From positions 248,001 through 312,000 of the forward strand of contig NZ_WEZF01000001.1 in the NCBI RefSeq assembly GCF_009177065.1: DNA of 64,000 nucleotides, given 5' to 3'. This DNA is from Tautonia marina (GTDB taxonomy: Bacteria > Planctomycetota > Planctomycetia > Isosphaerales > Isosphaeraceae). The notes under the pieces were generated by a model that was not told the origin of the DNA, ran no database searches, and worked only from the letters and a program-made list of their open reading frames with translations. Position numbers and translations under genes: made by a program. Shown one piece after another: positions 1 through 6,956 of this stretch. Numbering within the stretch: position 1 is the first letter of the stretch; each line of letters starts with the position of its first letter.

Positions 1-743
1 GCGAGCAGACGATCGACGTACTGGTCGACGGCGTCGGGCGAAGGGTCAGCCACGAACGCCTCGACCTCGGCCGGGTCGGGAGGTAGGCCGACCAGGTCGA
101 TCGAGAGGCGGCGAGCGAGGGTCCGGCGGTCGGCCTCGGGGTTTGGCGCCAGGCCGGCATCATCAAGGCGAGCAAGAATGAAGGCATCAATCGAAGATTG
201 GACCCAGGCGGGGTCGGAAACCTCGGGCGGTTCGGAGCGCTTCGGGGCCTGATAGGTCCAGGAGGAGCGGGCGGCGTCCCAGTCGATTCCTTCGGCCGAA
301 GGTTCGGAGGGGGCGGGGGTGTCGTCGTCGCGGGGGTCGGGGGCTCCCATCTCGACCCACTGTTCGAAGGCGGTGATCACCTCGGGGGCGAGTTTGTTGG
401 AGGGGGGCATCTGGACATACGAGTCGTAGCGAATGGCCTCGATGAGCAGGCTCAGTTCCGGGTCACCCGGCTCGACGGCCGGACCGCCATCGCCTCCCTG
501 AAGCATGGCGGCGCGGGTGTCGAGCCGCAGCCCTCCCTTGGCGGCGTCGTGCTCGGCCGAGTGGCAACTGTAGCACTGCTCGATCAGGACCGGTCGAATC
601 TTTGCCTCGAACAAAGCGAGTCCTTCAGCCTCGTCGGCCGAAGCGCGGACCTGCGGAGCCATTCCCAGCACGATGGCCAGGGCGGCGGCCGTGGTGATTC
701 CTCGACCGCTCCCGCGATCAACCGACTTGGGGGCAAGGCTCAT
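1..743 (-). CDS. Planctomycete cytochrome c-type (PSCyt1) / DUF1549 protein, 3' part cut off by the window edge
   Basis: Only the N-terminal 247 or so residues lie in the window; the frame runs off base 1. An N-terminal hydrophobic stretch (about residues 15-35) looks like a signal peptide and puts the protein in the periplasm or outside. It is followed by a single c-type haem motif CYSCH at residues 57-61 (bases 561-575), in the context typical of the planctomycete PSCyt1 domain. Further down, WDAARSSWTYQAPKR and a stretch ending DLVGLPPDP mark the beginning of the PSCyt2 (DUF1549) domain. In this family a DUF1553 domain normally follows, and the full protein is often 700-1100 residues. The role is unproven; a redox or polysaccharide-linked function is usually supposed. 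The ATG at 743 is the first start before the signal peptide. Family assignment is firm, function is not. Confidence 0.85.
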   Translation of the reverse strand, partial: MSLAPKSVDRGSGRGITTAAALAIVLGMAPQVRASADEAEGLALFEAKIRPVLIEQCYSCHSAEHDAAKGGLRLDTRAAMLQGGDGGPAVEPGDPELSLLIEAIRYDSYVQMPPSNKLAPEVITAFEQWVEMGAPDPRDDDTPAPSEPSAEGIDWDAARSSWTYQAPKRSEPPEVSDPAWVQSSIDAFILARLDDAGLAPNPEADRRTLARRLSIDLVGLPPDPAEVEAFVADPSPDAVDQYVDRLL

Positions 744-863
744 CGGGGCAACCTTTCGCTGCTCAGGACGATCGAAGCCCGGGGGCGTTCCCTTCGGCGC
801 AATGGCTCAAGTTTATCGAATGTTCAACAGAGAGTCGAGTGGATCAAGGGGCAGTTCCTTGAA

Positions 864-2093
864 TCAAAGGCGCAGGTAAATCTTCTGACGGTCCAGAAAG
901 CGGACGAAGACGAGGGTGATGGCAAAGAAAATCACCAGGCCGACCATCGTCCACCAGAGGGGGGAATCCCTGGGAACAAAGGCATAAACGGTTCGTTCCA
1001 CGATACCGTGGATGATGTAAGCGGCCAGGGGGTTCATGCCGAGCAGGCGGAACAGTTCGAGCGAGGCGCCGAAGCGATCGCAAGCGATCACGAACAGGCC
1101 GTACAGCGCGAGGGCGAAGCCGGTGCTGAACCAGATGAAGGGGATGGTGACGATGCGCTTGTCCATCATCCAGTAGTTCTTGGCCGGGACTTCGGGCTCG
1201 ACCAGAGGGGCGGTGGCGAGCAAGTTGGCCGGGGAGCGGTCGGCGAGGCGGTCGAGGGGGGGGATAACGGGGGAGTTGGCAATGTCGATCGGCTCGCCGT
1301 TTTCCCGAGTGCGGCGGTCGTCGGCGGTGTACAGCGTGCTGAAGCAAGAGAGGGCGTAGGCGACGATCATGATGAGCGTGCCCCAGGCAATCATCCGAGC
1401 GGCGGCCGACCCTCGGGAGCGTCCGGCGGCGTTGATGATGTCGAAGGCGAGGGTGCCGGCGAGCATGGGGACCGACCAGTGCAGGAGGCCGAAGAAGCCG
1501 CCATCCCAGGCGCGGCGGCCGGACGTGCCCCAGAGGTCATCCATCCAGTTCGGCTGGCCGGAGACAAAGTCATAATTGAAGGAGTACGACATGAGGAAGT
1601 GGGCGGCCGAGAATCCGATCATCGTGCCGAATCGGGTCCAGGCCGACCGGGCGACAACAGGCAGGATGAGGAGCTGGCAGACGCCGATGATCGCCAGAAC
1701 TTCCCAGGCGTCGGCCTTGAGCAGCTCGGCCAGCGCGCGGAGAACCCCCTGGCCGGTCATCTCGTCCCACGATTTGAAGCTGAAGCCGACGCCATAAACG
1801 ACCAGCGAGATCAAGACCAGGCCGAGGCTCCTCCAGAGAATTCGGCGGTACGCGAGCGACGGCCCGACCTGATCGAGGCGGCGCAGGAGGCTGAGCCGAT
1901 ACGAGAAGCCGCAGGCGAACAGGAAGCTCGGCATGATCGAATCGGCATAGCTGAAGTACGTGTTATTGTGCTTCAGGACCGAGTGGATGACGGCGAACGC
2001 GCCGAGGAAGTTCACCACAAACATGCCCGCGACCGTGTAGCCGCGGAACTGGTCCATCGAGGCAATTCGGCCGGTCCCTGCCATCGAACTCAT
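864..2093 (-). CDS. Multi-pass acyltransferase-like membrane protein (DUF5009 / NagX-HGSNAT-like)
   Basis: A 409-residue integral membrane protein with roughly ten hydrophobic segments. It opens with SMDQFRGYTVAGMFVVNF, which resembles the start of the heparan-alpha-glucosaminide N-acetyltransferase/NagX and DUF5009 families (D-x-x-R-G-x-x-V/I followed by TM1). Members are thought to move acyl groups across or at the membrane onto sugars. The start at 2093 is chosen because GGAG lies 12 bases upstream; longer starts at 2123 (ATG) or 2153 (TTG) lack a good ribosome binding site. It is preceded on the same strand by a CRTAC1-type gene that ends 77 bases upstream, so co-transcription is possible. 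Family level is fairly sure; donor and acceptor cannot be read from the sequence. Confidence 0.75.
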   Translation of the reverse strand: MSSMAGTGRIASMDQFRGYTVAGMFVVNFLGAFAVIHSVLKHNNTYFSYADSIMPSFLFACGFSYRLSLLRRLDQVGPSLAYRRILWRSLGLVLISLVVYGVGFSFKSWDEMTGQGVLRALAELLKADAWEVLAIIGVCQLLILPVVARSAWTRFGTMIGFSAAHFLMSYSFNYDFVSGQPNWMDDLWGTSGRRAWDGGFFGLLHWSVPMLAGTLAFDIINAAGRSRGSAAARMIAWGTLIMIVAYALSCFSTLYTADDRRTRENGEPIDIANSPVIPPLDRLADRSPANLLATAPLVEPEVPAKNYWMMDKRIVTIPFIWFSTGFALALYGLFVIACDRFGASLELFRLLGMNPLAAYIIHGIVERTVYAFVPRDSPLWWTMVGLVIFFAITLVFVRFLDRQKIYLRL

Positions 2094-2170
2094 CAGCGAT
2101 CGTCTCCGCGTCGAGGCCCGCATGACCAGGCCGATAAGGGTGATCGGGAACAAGGTAAAACGGTGAGCAT

Positions 2171-5065
2171 TTAAGGGTTTGCCTGCTCGAGCGAAGGAAA
2201 CCCGGGGAGCGGATCGGGCGTGGGATCACCTTCGCGGAGAAGGTATCCGGTGTCGGCGTCGAGGGAGTCGAATCGCTCGACGCGACCAGAGGGCCAGCGG
2301 ATTTCGACCGAATCGATCGTCTCGGCATCGCCGAGGCCGAAGTGGAGGCGGCCGTCGCTGGCCGACTGGTAGCTGCCGCCGCCGAACCGGGTGGCCACCT
2401 GACGACGATCGCCGGCCTCGACCGTGACGATCGCGCCGACGGCGTCGCGGTTGGATTCGGTTCCTTCGAGCCGCAGGACGAGAAAATGCCCGGCCCCTTC
2501 GGTCTGGTTGTGGAGGAAGAGGAGGGGCGCGTTCTGAGCCTGAAGGATGGCGTCGGGCAGGCCATCGTTGTCGAGGTCGCCCACGGCCAGGCCGCGACCG
2601 AGGTAAAGGCGGTCGAAGGGAGGGCCGGGAGCGGGGCCGGGGTCGATCAGGCGGCCGTTGGGACTGCCGAGCAAGAGTTGCGGGGGCATGGTCCAGGGGT
2701 ACGACGGGCGGCCGTCGTGGACGTGTCCGTTGGCGCTCAAGAGATCAAGCCGGCCGTCGAGGTTGGCGTCGAGCAAGGTCAGGCCGAAGCCGAGCAGGTG
2801 GCGGCTGGGGGCCTTCAGGTTGATCTCGCTTGTTTGATCGGCGAAGAAGCCGCCGCCGAGGTTCCGGAAGAAGGAGGTCGATTCTTCATAGTAGTTGGTG
2901 ACGAGCAGATCGAGCCGGGTATCGCCGTCGAGGTCGCCGACGGCCGTTCCCATTCCGGCCTGGTAGTTGCCGTGGGCGTTGGCGGCGATGCCGGCGACCG
3001 CGCCCACCTCCTCGAACCGAAAGTCACCACGGTTCATGAACAGGAAATCGGCCGTCATGTCGTTGGCGACGAACAGATCGACCCGGCCGTCGTCATTCAC
3101 GTCGCTGGCGACGACACCCAGCCCTCGGCCGGGGGTGACGGCGAAGCCGGCCTCCTGCGTGACCTCGACGAAGCGTCCGTCGTCGTTGCGGAAGACGCGG
3201 TCGGGCAGGGCGGGGAAGTCGATCGGATTGCAGGCATATTTGGTGGGGTCGTCGGGGTCGAGACAGGTGGTGTCGCCGTGCTCATTCCAACGGAGGTAGT
3301 GGCAGACGTAGAGGTCGAGGTCTCCATCGCCGTCGAGGTCGGCGAAGGCGGCCGAGGTCGGCCAGTCGCGATCGCCTCCGAGCCCGCTTGATGCCGTGAT
3401 GTCCTCAAAGGTGCCGTCGCCTCGGTTGCGGTAGAGGGCATACGAGCGCCATCGGGTGACGAACAGGTCGGGATGCCCGTCGTGGTCGATGTCGCCAACG
3501 GTGACGCCGTGACCGTATCCGCCGGGCATGGCGGCAATTCCGGAGGATTGGGACACGTCTTCAAACGTGCCATTCCCCCGGTTGCGGTAGAGGCGGTCGG
3601 CGTTGGGAGTGTCGGGAGGGGGAGGAAACGGGCCGGCCTGCACGGCGTAAAGGTCGAGCCAGCCATCGCCGTCGAAGTCGAGCAGAGCAACACCCCCCGC
3701 GCCGGTCTCGGGAAGGACGAGGCGGCCGGGGATCTGGCCGTTGTCGTGCTGAAAGTCGAGCCCGGCCGAGGCGGTGGCATCTTCGAATCGAGGGATCAGC
3801 ACGTCGGGGGGTTGGGAGGTCGATCGCGGTTCGTCCGAGGTGTTCGAGGCGACGCCGGGAAGCAGTTCGGCGAGTGTTCGAGGGTCGCGAGCGTTCGACG
3901 ATGCCACCGCCGCGACCTCGGCCGGACGGCCCTCGGCGAGCGATCGCCAGGCGTCGGCGTCGAAGCGACGGCCGAGGGCTGCGGCCGTTTCCGAGAGGGC
4001 AGGGGCCTGGCTCAAGGGGTCGTCGCCGAGGAGCAAGGCGACATAGGCTTTACGATGCGCTTCGAGCCGAGAACGCTCGGCGCGGTAACGGCTCGAATCG
4101 TCGGGGCGTCCTTCCTCGGCGGCAAGGGCGGCGAGGCGGTCGAGGACCTCGGTTTGGCCGGGAGTCATCTGGTCGAGCTGTTCGAGGCTCGACCGTTCGA
4201 GTGCTCGGTCGCCGTTGCGGCGGGCGAACCAGGCGCGGAGCCGAAGGACCTCGGCCTCGGAGTTGGGGGCGTAGGGCAGGTGGGTGAGGGCCTCGGCGGC
4301 GTCGGCGGGCCGGTCGGCGGCGAGGGCCCAGTCGAGCCGAGCTTGCCAGACGACCGGGTCGTTTGGTCGGCGATCGAGGCAGCGGTCGAGCCAGTCTTTG
4401 GCCTCGTCGAACCAACCGGATCGGGTGGCCAGGTGGGCCAGACCCAGCCAGACGCGGTCGTCGTCGGGTGCGAGGCGGTGGGCTTCGGTCAGGTCTCGGC
4501 GAACGGTCTCGACGGGGAAGGGGTCGACGTCGAGCCAGTAGAGGACCTTCAGCGCCTCGATCGGTTCGGGGTGCTCGTCGAACCCTTCGAGGAAGATCCG
4601 GCGGGCCTCGTCGAATCGACCCTGGGGGCGAAGCAAGAGGACGAGGGACCAGCGAGCCGTCGGGCGGTGAGCCCCGGCAATGGCGATCGAGCCGAGCAGC
4701 CGCTCCTCGGCCTCGGCAAGCCGGCCGCGCTGTTGCTCGATCTCGGCCCACTGGACGAGGGCCGGGCCAAGGTCGGGAGCGTCGGCAGGGATGCGCTGCC
4801 AGGCCTCCTCGGCGCGGGAGGGGTTGCCAAGCTGCTGTTCACAAAGGCCGAGCAGGTAGAGGGTTTCGCCGTGGGTGGGGCGGTGGTCGGCGAGTTCGGC
4901 AAGCTGACGGCGAGCGGTGGCAAGTCGGCCGTCGAGCAGGGCCTCGCGGGCCTCGCCGAGCGATTGCTCGAAGCGCCGGTTTTGCGCGTCGCGGACGAAC
5001 CAGACGCTCACACCGAAGCCGACGGCCAGCACGAGAGCGGCCAGCCAGGCCCATCGCGGTCGCAT
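2171..5065 (-). CDS. Exported TPR + FG-GAP/VCBS repeat + ASPIC/UnbV (CRTAC1-type) protein
   Basis: A 964-residue protein. An N-terminal membrane anchor or signal (residues about 5-22, starting MRPRWAWLAALVLAVG) is followed by about 350 residues of TPR-like helical pairs with alternating E/A/L-rich helices. From about residue 420 there is a beta-propeller of FG-GAP/VCBS repeats with many D-x-D-x-D-G calcium-type loops (DFDGDGWLDLY, DIDHDGHPDLF, DLDGDGDLDLY). The C-terminal ASPIC/UnbV domain includes IRWPSGRVERF. The start at 5065 is preferred to an upstream ATG at 5170 because the hydrophobic anchor begins there. The role is extracellular or periplasmic binding, otherwise unknown. A second protein of the same plan is encoded at 6957-9932, with a lipoprotein and a pseudopilin between them on the same strand. 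Domain calls are secure. Confidence 0.88.
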   Translation of the reverse strand: MRPRWAWLAALVLAVGFGVSVWFVRDAQNRRFEQSLGEAREALLDGRLATARRQLAELADHRPTHGETLYLLGLCEQQLGNPSRAEEAWQRIPADAPDLGPALVQWAEIEQQRGRLAEAEERLLGSIAIAGAHRPTARWSLVLLLRPQGRFDEARRIFLEGFDEHPEPIEALKVLYWLDVDPFPVETVRRDLTEAHRLAPDDDRVWLGLAHLATRSGWFDEAKDWLDRCLDRRPNDPVVWQARLDWALAADRPADAAEALTHLPYAPNSEAEVLRLRAWFARRNGDRALERSSLEQLDQMTPGQTEVLDRLAALAAEEGRPDDSSRYRAERSRLEAHRKAYVALLLGDDPLSQAPALSETAAALGRRFDADAWRSLAEGRPAEVAAVASSNARDPRTLAELLPGVASNTSDEPRSTSQPPDVLIPRFEDATASAGLDFQHDNGQIPGRLVLPETGAGGVALLDFDGDGWLDLYAVQAGPFPPPPDTPNADRLYRNRGNGTFEDVSQSSGIAAMPGGYGHGVTVGDIDHDGHPDLFVTRWRSYALYRNRGDGTFEDITASSGLGGDRDWPTSAAFADLDGDGDLDLYVCHYLRWNEHGDTTCLDPDDPTKYACNPIDFPALPDRVFRNDDGRFVEVTQEAGFAVTPGRGLGVVASDVNDDGRVDLFVANDMTADFLFMNRGDFRFEEVGAVAGIAANAHGNYQAGMGTAVGDLDGDTRLDLLVTNYYEESTSFFRNLGGGFFADQTSEINLKAPSRHLLGFGLTLLDANLDGRLDLLSANGHVHDGRPSYPWTMPPQLLLGSPNGRLIDPGPAPGPPFDRLYLGRGLAVGDLDNDGLPDAILQAQNAPLLFLHNQTEGAGHFLVLRLEGTESNRDAVGAIVTVEAGDRRQVATRFGGGSYQSASDGRLHFGLGDAETIDSVEIRWPSGRVERFDSLDADTGYLLREGDPTPDPLPGFPSLEQANP

Positions 5066-5193
5066 GGTCTTAGGTCTCGGTGGCCAGGCAGAGAGTTGGG
5101 CGGTATGGGACTCGAGCGCACGACAATCGCCAGCCGGGCCCCGGGAAGGGCGCGGCTGGCGATGTGGCACGGAGTCCTCGTCACGACCGTGGA

Positions 5194-6282
5194 TCAGAAC
5201 TGGTCGGCGCTGAGGACTTCACCACCATTGATCGTGTGCAGCGCCTGCCAGACGCCGAGCGGGGGCAGCGGTCCGCCGGCCGCGTCGGTGTAGGGCGCGG
5301 TTCGGCCATTGTAGCGGACGTTCAGCGGGTTCCAGGAGTTGACGGTGTCCTTGATGAAGCGGACCGAGCCGTCGCAGAAGGCCGAGTTGACCCCGCCGGG
5401 GTGGAAGCTGTTGGCCGTGGCGATGAAGTTGGCGCCCACGCCCTGCTCGGGATAGTACTGAGGCAGGGTCAGGGCGGCGTCGACGCTCTTGAAGAAGTTC
5501 GGCGGGAAGATCGCGCCGTAGGTCGTGTCGCCGATCAGCCCGGAGGTCCACCAGTTCGGCCCGAACTGGTCGCCGGTCCCCTGGGCGATCCGGCCGTACG
5601 ACTTGTCGCTGATCATGATGGTGTTGCTGGTGCCGTCACGAATGGCGGCGATGCCGAAGACCTTGCCACTCGGTTCGGTCGAGGCGCGGCCGGGGGGACG
5701 GCCGGCGTGCAGGAACAGACCGTTGTTCGAGCCATAGAGGCCCGGGTTACTGCCGAGACGGGGGGCGTGGTAGTAGGTGACACCGCTCTGGGCGGCGTAG
5801 CTGCTGTAGGTCATCGGGATCGGGCTGTCGTCCCAACCGTCACCGGGGTTTCCGGGGTAACGGAGACCAACAACTTCGGCGTCGCTGGGGCACCACAGCG
5901 TGTTCACGGCGATGCCGTTGGTGGTGCTGTTCGCGGCGTAGTAAATCATGATGCTGGTGTTCAGCGAGTTGAAGACGTTGCCCTGTTCATAGAACTGGGT
6001 CATCGCCACGAACGGCCCGAAGTTCTGGCGGACCCAGTTCTGGCTGGTGCCGAGCTGATACGAGTCCCCCATCGGGAAGCTGTTGTTGACGTCGTGATAG
6101 TTCTGCATCGCCAGGGCGAGCTGTTTCAGGTTGTTGGTGCACTGCGCGCGGCGAGCGGCCTCTCGGGCACTCTGAACGGCAGGCAGAAGCAAAGCGATGA
6201 GCACGCCGATGATGGCGATGACGACGAGCAATTCGATCAAGGTAAAGCCACGACGATTCGCGGCCGAATGCGTTCGGACCAT
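5194..6282 (-). CDS. DUF1559 prepilin-like protein with N-terminal methylation motif
   Basis: A 362-residue type II/IV pseudopilin-like protein. The N-terminal leader ends in RRG, followed by FTLIELLVVIAIIGVLIALL, the classic prepilin peptidase site plus hydrophobic helix. Next comes the SAREAARRAQCTNNLKQL segment diagnostic of the planctomycete DUF1559 family. Near the C-terminus HPGGVNSAFCDG fits the H-X9-DG signature. Such proteins are massively duplicated in planctomycetes and are thought to be secreted or assembled at the surface; the molecular role is unknown. The start at 6282 is chosen over 6303 because GGAG precedes it by about 11 bases and it leaves a short basic leader. A small lipoprotein gene lies about 100 bases upstream on the same strand, a common pairing. 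Confidence 0.92.
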   Translation of the reverse strand: MVRTHSAANRRGFTLIELLVVIAIIGVLIALLLPAVQSAREAARRAQCTNNLKQLALAMQNYHDVNNSFPMGDSYQLGTSQNWVRQNFGPFVAMTQFYEQGNVFNSLNTSIMIYYAANSTTNGIAVNTLWCPSDAEVVGLRYPGNPGDGWDDSPIPMTYSSYAAQSGVTYYHAPRLGSNPGLYGSNNGLFLHAGRPPGRASTEPSGKVFGIAAIRDGTSNTIMISDKSYGRIAQGTGDQFGPNWWTSGLIGDTTYGAIFPPNFFKSVDAALTLPQYYPEQGVGANFIATANSFHPGGVNSAFCDGSVRFIKDTVNSWNPLNVRYNGRTAPYTDAAGGPLPPLGVWQALHTINGGEVLSADQF

Positions 6283-6381
6283 TGGGGCAAGATCTCCGGA
6301 CATGTGAGGTGAGGAAAACGGAGTTGGGTGGTCGGCCTCGATCGAGGCAAGAAAACGGATCGGGATGTGGGGACTGGACGA

Positions 6382-6579
6382 TCAGTCCATCTGTCGACGC
6401 TCTCGGGGGCTCAGGTCGTCTCCGGTATCGGGCGGGTCGACGACGGGTGCCAGAGTGGTCTCAGGTTTCTCGAATTCCTGGGAGAATTCGCCATTCCCAC
6501 CGCCCGTGCCGCCGCACCCGGCGAGCAAGAGGGGGAGGATGGTGAGGATGGAATGGAGGAGCGATCGAGTGCGAAGCAT
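6382..6579 (-). CDS. Small lipoprotein
   Basis: A 65-residue protein with an N-terminal hydrophobic segment and a lipobox LLLAGCGG, so cleavage is expected before the cysteine at residue 22. The mature part is short, Gly-rich, then acidic/Pro-rich, with no recognisable domain. The ATG at 6579 has GGAG 11 bases upstream. It lies immediately upstream of the DUF1559 pseudopilin gene on the same strand (about 100 bases between). Small lipoproteins commonly accompany such genes in planctomycetes, so the two are probably co-transcribed. Function unknown. Confidence 0.75.
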   Translation of the reverse strand: MLRTRSLLHSILTILPLLLAGCGGTGGGNGEFSQEFEKPETTLAPVVDPPDTGDDLSPRERRQMD

Positions 6580-6956
6580 GGGTGAGGGTGGCTCCGAGAG
6601 TCAGCAAGGGAGAATCGTCCCGATCCGATTCGCGGCGTCGCGAGATTCGGCGGGCGTAGCTGGGAAATCGGTTCTCTCGAATCGAGAGATCTGACCCGAC
6701 GATGTTCGAGATGTCCGGTGTTCCCAACGCTACCTGGGAAGAGCCGACAAGGTTTCAAGCGACAACCGGTCCCGAAATGGGCGAAATTAGATCAATGCGA
6801 AGGTGTTGAAAAAGTGTTCAATTCCCGCCAGCTTGGTTTCGAGCATGACGGCACTAATGAAGTAAAGCCCGGACGACGGCAGGTCAAGAGCATTCCGAGC
6901 GGAACGACTCGGATTCACTCGGCCTTCATGCGAAGTTGACTCAGATCAGGAGGTGG
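6580..6956. other. Intergenic region upstream of the lipoprotein gene
   Basis: No coding sequence is supported here. The stretch around 6770-6870 is noticeably more AT-rich than its surroundings, as expected of a promoter region. It contains a short inverted repeat, TTGAA/TTCAA with a 6-base spacer, at 6806-6821. No convincing -35/-10 pair or terminator with a T-tract was found. Confidence 0.4.

Noticed and set aside
198-2174. A 658-codon open frame on the plus strand
   Set aside because: Antisense to the PSCyt and acyltransferase genes; Gly/Arg/Glu-rich, no domain, and caused by stop-codon scarcity in GC-rich DNA.
3473-5293. Long plus-strand frame opposite the first CRTAC1-type gene
   Set aside because: Low-complexity Gly/Val/Glu translation without motifs; the minus-strand gene has clear TPR and FG-GAP domains.
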